Part shown: positions 19,066 through 27,486 of the stretch, in pieces
Layout of the letters: every line of letters begins with the position of its first letter
Position numbering within the stretch: position 1 is the stretch's first letter
Origin: Microbacterium sp. 4R-513
GTDB taxonomy: Bacteria; Actinomycetota; Actinomycetes; Actinomycetales; Microbacteriaceae
Direction of reading: 5' to 3'
Assembly (NCBI RefSeq): GCF_011046485.1
Contig: NZ_CP049256.1
Span: 186,001-250,000 of the forward strand
DNA length: 64,000 nucleotides
Notes under the pieces: model-generated
What the model was told of the DNA's origin: nothing
What the model saw: the letters and a program-made list of their open reading frames with translations, nothing else
Database searches by the model: none
Position numbers and translations under genes: made by a program

Positions 19066-19808
19066 GCGCGTGCCCGGCGCCGGTAGGTCAGGTCGCGGAT
19101 GGACCGTCCGGCGCGCGCGCCCTTGCGTTCGAACGCCGTGAGCACGCGCCCGGCGAAGCGGTCGGCCCACTCGCCCTCGAATACGCGCTCGAACCCGGCC
19201 GCGGCATCGAGGACATCGCGCATCTGGTGCGCGTACTCCTCCCAGTCGGTCGCGAGCCGCAGCGTGCCGCCGTCGCGCAGCGCGCGCGCGGCGGTCGCGG
19301 CGAACTCGGGCGTCACGAGCCGGCGCTTCGTGTGCTTCTTCTTGTGCCAGGGGTCGGGGAAGAACACCCAGAGCTCGTCGACGGATGCCTCGGGCAGCAG
19401 GTGCTCGAGCACCTCGGGTGCGTTCGCCTCCACGAGACGCAGGTTGCGCGCGCCCGCCTTGTCGGCGTCGAGCATCGTGCGGGCGAGCCCCGCCTTGAAC
19501 ACCTCTATCGCGAGGAAGTCGCGGTCGGGAGCGGATGCCGCGGCGTGCACGATCGCGTGGCCCTGACCCGATCCGATCTCGACGACGAGCGGCGCTTCGC
19601 GCCCCCAGACCTCGGCAGGGACGACGCTGACACCCCGCCGGACGCTCGTGGCGGCGGCATCCCGCTCGACCGTCAGCAGGAAGTGCGGCGCGAGCTCGGA
19701 CCACGCACGCTCCTGCGCCTCCGACATGCGGCCGCTGCGCCGCACGAACGACACCGGGCGATCGCGGAACGGGCGGGCTTCGGCGGGGGTGTCGGCGGGG
19801 TCGGGCAC
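19062..19808 (-). CDS. trmB: tRNA (guanine(46)-N7)-methyltransferase
   Basis: SAM-dependent methyltransferase that makes m7G46 in the tRNA variable loop. 248 residues. The SAM motif VVEIGSGQGHAI and the family signature FFPDPWHKKKHTKRR are both present. GTG 19808 follows a -10 box by 6 nt, so the mRNA is leaderless. Its stop overlaps the start of the MFS gene by 4 bp. Confidence 0.95.
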   Translation of the reverse strand: MPDPADTPAEARPFRDRPVSFVRRSGRMSEAQERAWSELAPHFLLTVERDAAATSVRRGVSVVPAEVWGREAPLVVEIGSGQGHAIVHAAASAPDRDFLAIEVFKAGLARTMLDADKAGARNLRLVEANAPEVLEHLLPEASVDELWVFFPDPWHKKKHTKRRLVTPEFAATAARALRDGGTLRLATDWEEYAHQMRDVLDAAAGFERVFEGEWADRFAGRVLTAFERKGARAGRSIRDLTYRRRARA

Positions 19809-19814
19809 CTCCCC

Positions 19815-19820
19815 AGGCTA
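19815..19820 (-). promoter_or_regulatory. -10 box (TAGCCT) of trmB
   Basis: TAGCCT ends 6 nt before GTG 19808. Confidence 0.55.
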
Positions 19821-19950
19821 ACGAATCCGGGCGTCGCCACCCGGTGGGCCTCGAGAGCGCACGGATGACGACGGATGCCTCGTCCCGGCCGTGATCCCTG
19901 CGATCTCGGCGACCCGAGGGGCCGTGGCCGGCCGGCCGAAGCGGCGCGCG

Positions 19951-20784
19951 CTACGCCGTCACGTAGTCGATGAGCTCCTCGACGCGGCCGAGGAACGACG
20001 GCTCGAGGTCGCGGTAAGTCTTCACGGCGCCCAGGATCCGCTGCCACGCGCGCGCGATGTCGGCCTGGTCGCGCGCGTGCCAGCCGAGGGCGCGGCACAC
20101 GCCCACTTTGAACTCGATGCCCCGGGGAACCTCGGGCCAGGCGGCGATCCCGAGAGCACGCGGCGTCACGCACTGCCACACGTCGATATAGGGGTGGCCG
20201 ACGATCTTGAGATGGGCGCCGTGGGGGCCGCGGAGGATCGCCTCCGCGATGCGCGACTCCTTGGAGCCGGGCACGAGGTGGTCGACCAGCACGCCGTAGC
20301 GGCGCTCGGCCGTGGGCGGCTCCGCCTCCAGCGCCGCCTCGAGCAGATCGACGCCCTGCAGGTACTCGACGACCACGCCTTCGACCCGCAGGTCGTCGCC
20401 CCAGACCTTCTCGACGAGCTCGGCATCGTGACGGCCTTCGACGAAGATGCGGCTCGCCCGCGCGACGCGGGCGCGGGCATCGGGAGCGGCGAACGACCCC
20501 GACGCCGTGCGGGCGGGTGCTTTCGGCACGGTCGGGGCAGGCGGCACGAGGACGACGTCCTCGCCGTCGACGAGGAACCCGGCGCCGAGCGGGAACAGGC
20601 GACGGCGACCGTGGCGGTCCTCGAGCTCGACTGTGCCCGAGCGCACGCCGGTCACCGCGCCGCAGAACCCGTCGTCGGCGACCTCGACCACCAGGTCGCT
20701 CTCCGCGGGCACACGCGGCAGCTCGCGCTGGAACTGCTTCTTCCACCCGGCCGCCAGCACGTCCGTGCCGTATCGATCGTCCAT
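19951..20784 (-). CDS. DUF3097 family protein
   Basis: 277 residues, soluble. The N-terminal small beta domain (residues about 25-70, VVEVADDGFCGAVTGV) is followed by a Toprim-like core: RIFVEGRHDAELVEKVWG resembles the conserved Glu of Toprim domains, and VLVDHLVPGSKE the DxD-like strand. This family is restricted to Actinobacteria and has no known function; a nucleic-acid role is inference from the Toprim resemblance. GGGAGG precedes ATG 20784. Confidence 0.88.
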   Translation of the reverse strand: MDDRYGTDVLAAGWKKQFQRELPRVPAESDLVVEVADDGFCGAVTGVRSGTVELEDRHGRRRLFPLGAGFLVDGEDVVLVPPAPTVPKAPARTASGSFAAPDARARVARASRIFVEGRHDAELVEKVWGDDLRVEGVVVEYLQGVDLLEAALEAEPPTAERRYGVLVDHLVPGSKESRIAEAILRGPHGAHLKIVGHPYIDVWQCVTPRALGIAAWPEVPRGIEFKVGVCRALGWHARDQADIARAWQRILGAVKTYRDLEPSFLGRVEELIDYVTA

Positions 20785-20943
20785 CTGCCCTCCCGAAGCG
20801 GTCAGCGTACCTGCGGCGGCGAGCGAGCGGAGGCAGCGACCCGCCCCTGTCAAGGCCCGGCCGCTCCCCTACCGATGCATGCCGGGGCGTGAATAGACTC
20901 GGCTCCGGGGGCGGCACCACGGCTCCCGAGGAGGGGGGACGCG

Positions 20944-22986
20944 ATGCCCGCGCGACGCATACTCGCGCTCACGGCAGCTCTCTCGCTGCTGCTCATCGGC
21001 GGCGCGGATGCTGCCTCCGCCACCGATCCCGTCACGCTCGGCTCGACCTATGTCGTGGATCAGACCGACACCCTGTCGAGCTCCGAAGAGCAGTCCGCCG
21101 AGGCGCGTCTGCAGCAGCTGTCGGACCAGACCGACGTCGACCTCTGGGTCGTGTTCGTCGACGAATTCACGAACCCCTCGGATGCCGGGAGCTGGGCGAA
21201 CGACACGGCCACCGCGAACGGGCTCGGCCCCAATCAGTACCTCCTCGCCATCGCGGTGGACGGACGCCAGTACTACCTGTCGGGCGACTCGTCCGGACCG
21301 GTCAGCGAGGACGAGCTGGCATCGATCGAGCAGCAGCAGATCCAGCCCGAGCTCAAAGCCGGCGATTGGGCCGGAGCTGTCGACGCGGCCGCCGACGGAC
21401 TGACGTCGGCCGCGGGCGGCGGCAGCAGCGGCGCGAGCGGCGGCGGCGGTCTGCTTCCGGGTCTCCTGGTCTTCGTCCTCATCGCGGCCATCGTCGGCGT
21501 GATCATCTGGCTCCTCGTCCGCCGCCGGCGGCGCCGGGCGCAGGTGCCCGGCGGCGCTCCGGGGCAGCCGACCGTTCCGCAGGTGAGCACCGAGGAGCTC
21601 GCGCGGCAGGCCTCGGCGGCACTCGTCGAGACCGACGACGCCGTCAAGACGAGCGAGCAGGAGCTCGGATTCGCCAAGGCGCAGTTCGGGGATGCCGCGA
21701 CCACCGAGTTCGCGCAGGCCCTCGAGACGGCGAAGGGCAACCTCACGAAGGCGTTCACGCTGCAGCAGCAGCTCGACGACGCGGTCCCCGACACCGAGGA
21801 GCAGGTGCGGGCGTGGAACACGCAGATCCTCAGCCTGCTCGAGGACGCCAACCGGGGTCTCGACGAGAAGGCCGAGGCATTCGACGAGCTGCGCAAGCTG
21901 GAGCAGAACGCGCCCGAGGCCCTCGCCCGCGTGCAGGAGCAGCGTTCCGAGGCCGCGAACGGCGTGGATGCGGCGGCGCAGCGCCTCGCGACGCTCGGCC
22001 AGTCCTACGCTCCCGAGGCGCTCTCGACCGTCGCAGACAACCCCGACCAGGCGCGGGACCGGATCGCCTTCGCCGACGAGCAGCTCACCGCCGCGCAGAC
22101 GGCGATCGGGGCCGGGGACGGCGGCCAGGCGGCCGTCAGCATCCGCGCGGCCGAGGAGGCGGTCGGCCAGGCGAAGCTGCTGGAGGACGCGATCGACAAG
22201 CTCGGCCGCGACCTCGTCGAGGGCGAGCAGCGCGCTCAGGCGCTCGTCGCCGAGCTGGAGCAGGACATCGCCGCGGCATCCGCTCTTCCCGATCCCGACG
22301 GCCACGTCGCCGCGACGGTGACCGCGACGCGCCAGCAGCTCGACGCCGCCCGCGCCCTTCTCGGGTCCTCGCAACGACGTCCGCTGGCCGCGCTGCAGGC
22401 GCTCGAAGGCGCGAACCGCCAGATCGACGCCGTCATCGCGGGAGTCCGGGATGCCGCGGCCCAGGCCCAGCGCACGCAGCAGATGCTCGGCCAGACGATT
22501 CTGCAGGCGCGCGCGCAGGTCTCCGCCGCCGAGGACTACATCACCGCACGCCGCGGAGCCGTCGGAGCCGAGGCCCGCACGCGCCTCGCCGAGGCCGGAG
22601 CATCGCTCGTTCAGGCCGAGCAGCTGCAGGCCGCCGACCCGCAGCGCGCTCTGCAGTACGCGCAGCGCGCGGATCAGCTCGCCGGGCAGGCGATCGAGTA
22701 CGCGCAGAACGACGTCGGCTCCTTCGGCGGCGGAGGCGGCATGTTCGCCCCGTCGGGGGGCATGGGCGGCATGGGCGGCTCCGGCGGCGGCGGCGGAATG
22801 CTCGGCGCCGTCCTCGGCGGCATCGTCCTCAACTCCATGCTGGGCGGTGGCGGAGGCCGCTCCGGGGGCATGGGCGGCGGCAGCATCTTCGGCGGCGGAG
22901 GCGGGTTCCCGTCCGGGGGCGGCTTCAACCCCGGAAGCTTCGGTGGCGGGGGCACGCGCGCCCGTCGCGGAGGAGGACGATTCTGA
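20944..22986 (+). CDS. TPM-domain membrane protein with coiled coil and Gly-rich tail
   Basis: 680 residues. Signal peptide (about 1-26), extracytoplasmic TPM domain (about 30-155, VDQTDTLSSSEEQSAEARL), a Gly/Ser linker, one membrane helix (about 170-190, LLPGLLVFVLIAAIVGVIIW) followed by an Arg-rich stop-transfer, then about 400 residues of Ala/Gln/Glu-rich coiled coil in the cytoplasm and a Gly/Met-rich C-terminus ending RGGGRF. TPM (Psb32/YgcG) proteins are associated with membrane-stress and photosystem-repair functions. The pspA gene follows 85 bp downstream, supporting a joint envelope-stress role. Confidence 0.9.
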   Translation: MPARRILALTAALSLLLIGGADAASATDPVTLGSTYVVDQTDTLSSSEEQSAEARLQQLSDQTDVDLWVVFVDEFTNPSDAGSWANDTATANGLGPNQYLLAIAVDGRQYYLSGDSSGPVSEDELASIEQQQIQPELKAGDWAGAVDAAADGLTSAAGGGSSGASGGGGLLPGLLVFVLIAAIVGVIIWLLVRRRRRRAQVPGGAPGQPTVPQVSTEELARQASAALVETDDAVKTSEQELGFAKAQFGDAATTEFAQALETAKGNLTKAFTLQQQLDDAVPDTEEQVRAWNTQILSLLEDANRGLDEKAEAFDELRKLEQNAPEALARVQEQRSEAANGVDAAAQRLATLGQSYAPEALSTVADNPDQARDRIAFADEQLTAAQTAIGAGDGGQAAVSIRAAEEAVGQAKLLEDAIDKLGRDLVEGEQRAQALVAELEQDIAAASALPDPDGHVAATVTATRQQLDAARALLGSSQRRPLAALQALEGANRQIDAVIAGVRDAAAQAQRTQQMLGQTILQARAQVSAAEDYITARRGAVGAEARTRLAEAGASLVQAEQLQAADPQRALQYAQRADQLAGQAIEYAQNDVGSFGGGGGMFAPSGGMGGMGGSGGGGGMLGAVLGGIVLNSMLGGGGGRSGGMGGGSIFGGGGGFPSGGGFNPGSFGGGGTRARRGGGRF

Positions 22987-23071
22987 CCACCCCTCGAACG
23001 GCGCCGACCCCCGGCATCCGGAAATCACACTTCGATAGGGCAGATCACACTTCGATAGGAAGGAACAACCG

Positions 23072-23833
23072 ATGGCAAAGCAGTCCATCTTCGGTCGCAT
23101 CTCCACGCTCGTCCGAGCGAACGTCAATGCGCTCATCGACTCCGCCGAGGATCCGCAGAAGATGCTCGACCAGCTGGTGCGCGACTACACCAACAGCATC
23201 GCCGACGCGGAGTCCGCGATCGCCGAGACGATCGGCAACCTGAGGCTCCTCGAGCGGGATCACCAGGAAGACGTCCAGGCGGCAGCGGAGTGGGGCAGCA
23301 AGGCCCTCGCAGCGTCGCGCAAGGCCGATCAGCTGCGGGGCCAGGGCAACACCGCCGACGCCGACAAGTTCGACAATCTCGCCAAGATCGCGCTGCAGCG
23401 CCAGATCAGCGAGGAGAACCAGGCGAAGGCCGTCGAGCCGACGATCGCGTCGCAGACCGAGGTGGTCGACAAGCTCAAGGACGGCCTGAACGGCATGAAG
23501 CAGAAGCTGGAGCAGCTGAAGTCGAAGCGCTCCGAGCTCCTCGCCCGCGCCAAGACCGCCGAGGCGCAGATCAAGGTGCACGACGCCGTCAAGTCGATCG
23601 ACGTGCTCGACCCCACGAGCGAGCTCGGGCGCTTCGAAGACAAGATCCGGCGCCAGGAGGCTCTCGCACAGGGGAAGCAGGAGCTCGCGGCATCCAGCAT
23701 CGACGCCCAGTTCAACCAGCTCGAGGACGTCGGCGAGCTGACCGAGGTCGAGGCTCGCCTCGCGGCCCTCAAGGGCGGCCAGCAGCCCGCACAGGCGGCC
23801 ATCGACGCGCCGAGCGCGCCGTATACGCCGTAA
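23072..23833 (+). CDS. PspA/IM30 family protein
   Basis: 253 residues of mostly coiled coil. The amphipathic N-terminus (KQSIFGRISTLVRANVNALI) and DPQKMLDQLVRDY are characteristic of PspA/Vipp1, which polymerise on stressed membranes as ESCRT-III relatives. An AAGGAA Shine-Dalgarno precedes the ATG. Two short direct repeats (ATCACACTTCGATAGG at about 23026 and 23045) lie in its leader. It forms a unit with the TPM protein upstream and ends in a strong terminator. Confidence 0.93.
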   Translation: MAKQSIFGRISTLVRANVNALIDSAEDPQKMLDQLVRDYTNSIADAESAIAETIGNLRLLERDHQEDVQAAAEWGSKALAASRKADQLRGQGNTADADKFDNLAKIALQRQISEENQAKAVEPTIASQTEVVDKLKDGLNGMKQKLEQLKSKRSELLARAKTAEAQIKVHDAVKSIDVLDPTSELGRFEDKIRRQEALAQGKQELAASSIDAQFNQLEDVGELTEVEARLAALKGGQQPAQAAIDAPSAPYTP

Positions 23834-23847
23834 GCGGAAATCGCTCG

Positions 23848-23883
23848 AAAGGGCGTCGCGACCACCTGGTCGCGGCGCCCTTT
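23848..23883 (+). terminator. terminator after pspA
   Basis: A 17-bp stem with one G.U pair (plus-strand RNA) and a CC loop, beginning AAAGGGCG and ending GCGCCCTTT. Confidence 0.85.
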
Positions 23884-23930
23884 CGCTTACGGCGGACGCC
23901 TCCGCCCTCGCGCTGGGCAATGATGTGAGG

Positions 23931-24752
23931 ATGGCGCGCTTCGTGATCGTCCCTCAGTGGCAGGGCTCCTCGTCGGCACGAGCGATGCAGCTCATCGACG
24001 GCGCCCAGGCGATCGCCGGTGATCTCCCCCGCGCCGCGTGCACGCTCATCGACGTCCCGCTCGAGGCGGGCGAGGCGCTCGAGACCGGCATCCACCGTTA
24101 CAGCTCGCTGATCCGCACCCACGACGCGCTCGTCGCCGAGCTCTCGGGCGCGGCTGCACCCGTCATCGTCGTGGGCGGTGACTGCGGAGTGAGCGTGGGC
24201 GCCATCGGGATCGCCGCCGAACGTGAGGAGCGCCTCGCGGTCGTGTGGTTCGACGCCCACCCCGACCTGCACACGTCGTCGTCGTCGCACTCGGGCGCTT
24301 TCGGCGGCATGGCGCTCAGCGCCGTCCTGGGCGAGGGTCCGGACGCACTCTCGCTCGCGCCGGGGCTCGTGCCGGCGGAGCGGGTCATCCTGGCGGCGGC
24401 CCGCGACTACGACGCGGAGGAGGAGACGCGGGCCGACGAGGTCGGCATCGCCATCCTCGATGCGCCCGAGCTCGAGAGCACGGAGGCGCTCGTCGCCGCG
24501 CTGCAGGCGACGCAGGCGACCGCCGTGTACATCCACGTCGACCTGGATGTGCTCGACCCGTCGTCGCTGACCGGGGTCACCGCTCCCGTCCCGTTCGGCC
24601 TCACCGTCGCCCAGCTCGTCGCGGCGATCGGCGCTGTGCGCGGCGTCGCGCCGCTCGCCGGTGCGACGATCGCGGGCTTCGCGCCGAGCTCGCCCGCGGC
24701 CGCAGGCGACGACCTCGGTGCGATCCTCCGGGTCGTCGGAGCTCTGGCATGA
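23931..24752 (+). CDS. arginase/agmatinase-family (ureohydrolase) enzyme
   Basis: 273 residues. The dimanganese site motifs are GGDCGVS, WFDAHPDLHT and HVDLDVLDP; the ureohydrolase fold is therefore complete. The second motif reads DAHPD where arginases have DAHAD/DAHtD, so the substrate may not be arginine (agmatine, guanidinobutyrate or formiminoglutamate are alternatives). A GTG at 23925 would add MR. Its stop overlaps the next ORF by ATGA. Confidence 0.88.
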   Translation: MARFVIVPQWQGSSSARAMQLIDGAQAIAGDLPRAACTLIDVPLEAGEALETGIHRYSSLIRTHDALVAELSGAAAPVIVVGGDCGVSVGAIGIAAEREERLAVVWFDAHPDLHTSSSSHSGAFGGMALSAVLGEGPDALSLAPGLVPAERVILAAARDYDAEEETRADEVGIAILDAPELESTEALVAALQATQATAVYIHVDLDVLDPSSLTGVTAPVPFGLTVAQLVAAIGAVRGVAPLAGATIAGFAPSSPAAAGDDLGAILRVVGALA

Positions 24753-25216
24753 GTCCCATCCCCACGCCGCCTCCGGGCTGGGAGGGACGCGCCGAGCTCG
24801 CCGTCGCCCGCGGTCGGCGGTTCGACCGCAGCATCCCGCGCTTCCTCCTGGACTCCCCCGTCAGCCGCGTCGGCTACTGGTACGGCACGGCGGTGGGCTG
24901 GATCTGGGGAACCCTTTGGAGCACGGGTCGGGTCGAGAAGCGCAACGGCCTGTGGGTCTTCCGCGGGCTGCCCGGCTGGGCGTTCGCCCGCGGCGGCGTC
25001 TGCGTCGGCGGATGCTTCCTCACCGGCGACGCCAACCCGTCCGACCGGCTGCTGGAGCACGAGGCCGTGCATGCGCGCCAGTGGCGGCGCTACGGGTTCC
25101 TCATGCCGGTGCTCTACCTCTTCGCCGGGCGGGACCCGCTGCGCAACCGCTTCGAGATCGAAGCCGGACTCGAAGCGGGGAACTACGTGCCGCGACGGCG
25201 CCCGACCTCGCGCTGA
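24749..25216 (+). CDS. small protein with HExxH motif, function unknown
   Basis: 155 residues, [14 protein letters not shown] an ATG that overlaps the arginase-family stop. It has no signal peptide. The segment RLLEHEAVHARQWRRYG contains HEAVH, a metal-binding HExxH pattern followed by a basic stretch, and VYLFAGRDPLRNRFEIEAG follows, so a zinc-protease-like core is possible, but the rest is too short and aromatic-rich for a known peptidase family. Two cysteines lie in GGVCVGGCFLTGD. Coupling suggests a role with the ureohydrolase. Confidence 0.75.
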   Translation: MSPIPTPPPGWEGRAELAVARGRRFDRSIPRFLLDSPVSRVGYWYGTAVGWIWGTLWSTGRVEKRNGLWVFRGLPGWAFARGGVCVGGCFLTGDANPSDRLLEHEAVHARQWRRYGFLMPVLYLFAGRDPLRNRFEIEAGLEAGNYVPRRRPTSR

Positions 25217-25224
25217 AACGCCGA

Positions 25225-25254
25225 AGGTGCGGCCGGTCGAGACCGGCCGCACCT
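25225..25254. terminator. bidirectional terminator
   Basis: A perfect 14-bp inverted repeat (AGGTGCGGCCGGTC and its complement) with a 2-nt centre separates two convergent genes; CGAAGG/CCTTCG extends it. Confidence 0.85.
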
Positions 25255-25264
25255 CCTTCGACGT

Positions 25265-25576
25265 CTACTTGTTCGGGAAGAGGTGGGCGTTGCATCCTTC
25301 CTCGCCGAACGGCGTGCTCACCACGGCCGCCCCGCGATCGCTGAACATCTTGCGCATCTCGTGGGGGATCTGACCCCAGTTCTGCGTGACGCCCGGTCCG
25401 GAGGGACCGCCCTCGGAGCCGTCCTCGAGTCCCGAGAACACGCACAGAGACCTCGCATGGGCCGGGCCCTGCGTGTCCTGTCCATTGCCGCCGATCTCGC
25501 CCGCGAAAGCGCCGCCGGCGCCTCCGAGTGCGAGCATCGTCCCCACGGCAATACCCAACATCAACTTCTTGCGCAT
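25265..25576 (-). CDS. small secreted protein (GNG...HARSLC type), function unknown
   Basis: 103 residues. A clear signal peptide (MRKKLMLGIAVGTMLALGG, cleavage after AFA, about residue 25) and a mature part with two cysteines (SLCVFSG and EGCNAH) that may form one disulfide. I recall short exported actinobacterial proteins with the same GNGQxTxGPAHARSxCxFSGLED opening and no known function. ATG 25576 is preceded by AAGGGGAAAAC. It is convergent with the HExxH gene. Confidence 0.8.
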   Translation of the reverse strand: MRKKLMLGIAVGTMLALGGAGGAFAGEIGGNGQDTQGPAHARSLCVFSGLEDGSEGGPSGPGVTQNWGQIPHEMRKMFSDRGAAVVSTPFGEEGCNAHLFPNK

Positions 25577-25715
25577 GTTTTCCCCTTTGCACATGAGTTG
25601 GCGGGCATCGTCGCCCGTCGGCGCCCATCGAACTCCTGTGCGTGGAACGCGTCAAGCGGATGCCGCCCCATCGGCCCGGATCCGAAGCCGAACGCGCAGA
25701 GGCGACAGGCCTCCG

Positions 25716-26180
25716 TCAGGCGACGTTCGTGAGGTTGTACTCGGAGGGCGCGTGGATCGACGACGCGGGGATGCCACGGCGCTCGGTGAGGTGATCGACG
25801 ATGTCCGCCGTGCCGAGGTAGCCGCCCAGCAGGTGGATGCGCGTGTGGTCGTCGTCCGCGCACAGCATCTCGTCGGCCCAGGCGGTGACGGCGCGGGTGA
25901 GCGCCTGACCGGGGGCGCACGCCCGGCCCGTGCCCGGATCGCCGCTGCGGAGCGAGCGGTCGAGCCACGTCACGACCATGCGAGCGGGAGCGGTGATCGG
26001 CGCGTGCCACGAGGCATCCGGGATCTCGATGAAGACGCGACCCGTCGAGCAGATCGGAAGCGTCGCGAGCAGCGCCTCCAGGTCGGTGAGCGACGATTCG
26101 TCGGCCGTGATGAGGTGCTGGACCCGCGTGTGCCGCGACGCGCGGCAGGCTGCGGCGTTGTGCTCGGTCTGGTCGGTCAT
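25716..26180 (-). CDS. SIP-domain protein (siderophore-interacting, C-terminal domain only)
   Basis: 154 residues. The whole protein corresponds to the C-terminal NAD(P)H-binding SIP domain of siderophore-interacting ferric reductases (HLITADESSLTDLEALLATL, then VFIEIPDASW and WADEMLCADDD). The FAD-binding half is absent. Such stand-alone SIP proteins may help release iron from siderophores with a partner flavoprotein. An IdeR/DtxR box overlaps its promoter, consistent with iron repression. The ATG at 26180 is preferred to GTG 26192, which overlaps the -10. Confidence 0.82.
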   Translation of the reverse strand: MTDQTEHNAAACRASRHTRVQHLITADESSLTDLEALLATLPICSTGRVFIEIPDASWHAPITAPARMVVTWLDRSLRSGDPGTGRACAPGQALTRAVTAWADEMLCADDDHTRIHLLGGYLGTADIVDHLTERRGIPASSIHAPSEYNLTNVA

Positions 26181-26190
26181 CTCGGTCCCC

Positions 26191-26196
26191 ACTATA
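26191..26196 (-). promoter_or_regulatory. -10 box (TATAGT) of SIP gene
   Basis: TATAGT is 10 nt before ATG 26180; TTAGGC within the IdeR box, 16 nt upstream, can serve as -35. The leader is only a few nucleotides. Confidence 0.55.
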
Positions 26197-26204
26197 CCGT
26201 GAGG

Positions 26205-26223
26205 ATAGGGTTGCCTAACCTGA
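26205..26223 (-). promoter_or_regulatory. IdeR/DtxR iron box
   Basis: The minus strand reads TCAGGTTAGGCAACCCTAT, matching 15 of 19 positions of the consensus TTAGGTTAGGCTAACCTAA. It covers the -35 of the SIP gene, so iron-loaded repressor would block it. Confidence 0.75.
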
Positions 26224-26231
26224 GTATGACC

Positions 26232-26951
26232 TCAGGCTACGGCGACCAGGACGTCGCGCAGCGCGGCGAGCTCGGCATCCGTCATCCCGTGCGCGAGCAG
26301 GTAGCCCGACGGCGACCCGTACCGCGCCGTGAGGTCGTCGAGCAGTCCCGCCATGACGGGAGCGGGTGACCGCGTGGCGAGGTCTTCGAGGTGCCGGGCC
26401 TCGGGGTGCAGCTCCCGCAGCTTCTCGACGATGCGCTGATTGCGCCACTCGGGAAGGAGGCCCTCGGTGCGCGCGTAGTCGGCGACCACCGCGTCGAGGT
26501 CGACGCCGGCGGCGGCGAGGGTCACCGCGACGGTGACGCCGGTGCGGTCCTTGCCGACGGTGCAGTGGACGAGCACGGGCTGATCGGCCAGGACGCCACG
26601 CACCACGTCGACGACCCGCTCGGCGGAGTCGTCGACGATCCGCCGGTACATCTCGTCGAGCGGGATGTCGTCCTGGAAGAACGACGCCACGGAGCCCAGG
26701 AAGAGCGGAGCGCGCTGCGTCGGGATCGAGAGGTCGCCGAGCCTGCTCGGCGCCGCGGTCACCTCTTCGTCGTCGCGCAGGTCGATGATTCGTCGCAGCC
26801 CCAGCGCGCCCAGCGCCTCCACTCCGGGCGTCTCGAGCTGCGCGAGGTTGCCGGAGCGGTAGAGCACGCCCGACCGGGTGCGGCCGGCGCCCGCGGGCAG
26901 ACCCCCGACGTCGCGGAGGTTGACGGCACCCGGGATATGGGGGTCCGTCAT
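26232..26951 (-). CDS. tyrosine-protein phosphatase (Y_phosphatase3 type)
   Basis: 239 residues, cytoplasmic. The P-loop VHCTVGKDRTG contains the catalytic C130 and R136; the N-terminal NLRDVGGLPAGAGRTRSGVLYRSGNL is the family signature (LipA/PTP-like, DUF1593-type). It may act on phosphotyrosine, phosphoserine or phosphoinositides. Its ATG overlaps the stop of the AhpD-like gene upstream (ATGA), so the two are one unit. Confidence 0.9.
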   Translation of the reverse strand: MTDPHIPGAVNLRDVGGLPAGAGRTRSGVLYRSGNLAQLETPGVEALGALGLRRIIDLRDDEEVTAAPSRLGDLSIPTQRAPLFLGSVASFFQDDIPLDEMYRRIVDDSAERVVDVVRGVLADQPVLVHCTVGKDRTGVTVAVTLAAAGVDLDAVVADYARTEGLLPEWRNQRIVEKLRELHPEARHLEDLATRSPAPVMAGLLDDLTARYGSPSGYLLAHGMTDAELAALRDVLVAVA

Positions 26952-27424
26952 GCCTTGCCGCTCGCGCGCGGGGGCACGGGATAGCGGCCGGCGATCGCGA
27001 CGCGGTTGAAGGCGTTGATCGAGACGAGGATCCAGCTGAGGGCGACGTACTCGTCCTCGCTCAGAATGCCCCCGACGTGGTCGTACACCTCGTCGGGTAC
27101 TCCCCCGTCATGGATGAAGGTGAACGCCTCGGCGAGCTCGAGGCCCGCGCGCTCGCGCTCGGTGAAGACGCCGGAGTCCCGCCACGTCGCCAGCTGGGCG
27201 ATGACGTCGGCGTCGAGGCCCTCCTTCACCGCCCGGTCGACATGCACGCGCACGCAGAAGGCGCAGCCGTTCAGCTGCGAGGCGTGGATCTGCACGAGCT
27301 CCTTGAAGCGCGGCTCGATGCCGGCCTCGTCGGCGATCCGGCCGACGGTCTTGGAGAAGGCGTCGAGCGTCTTGTAGGCGTCCGGGGCGGAGCGCGAGAG
27401 GTGGACGCGACGTTCTTCGCTCAT
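26948..27424 (-). CDS. carboxymuconolactone decarboxylase/AhpD-family protein
   Basis: 158 residues with the redox motif C54-x-x-C57...H61 (NGCAFCVRVH), typical of AhpD-like alkylhydroperoxidase-core proteins that reduce peroxides or peroxiredoxin partners. ATG 27424 (MSEERRVHLS) follows a -10 box TAGAGT by 7 nt. It is the first gene of an operon with the tyrosine phosphatase. Confidence 0.9.
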   Translation of the reverse strand: MSEERRVHLSRSAPDAYKTLDAFSKTVGRIADEAGIEPRFKELVQIHASQLNGCAFCVRVHVDRAVKEGLDADVIAQLATWRDSGVFTERERAGLELAEAFTFIHDGGVPDEVYDHVGGILSEDEYVALSWILVSINAFNRVAIAGRYPVPPRASGKA

Positions 27425-27431
27425 GTCTTTC

Positions 27432-27437
27432 ACTCTA
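27432..27437 (-). promoter_or_regulatory. -10 box (TAGAGT), AhpD-phosphatase operon
   Basis: TAGAGT ends 7 nt before ATG 27424. Confidence 0.5.
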
Positions 27438-27474
27438 TGGCGCGGACGGATGCCTCGGCTCCCCGGCCGCGCGG

Positions 27475-27480
27475 CAGAAT
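27475..27480 (+). promoter_or_regulatory. -10 box (CAGAAT) of the alpha/beta hydrolase gene
   Basis: CAGAAT ends 6 nt before GTG 27487. Confidence 0.4.
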
Positions 27481-27486
27481 GGCCGG

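Noticed and set aside
16830..19868. Open reading frame of about 1000 codons antisense to MFS, trmB and CPBP genes
   Set aside because: High-GC DNA leaves antisense frames open; composition is Arg/Asp/Glu-rich with no motifs, and real genes are on the opposite strand.
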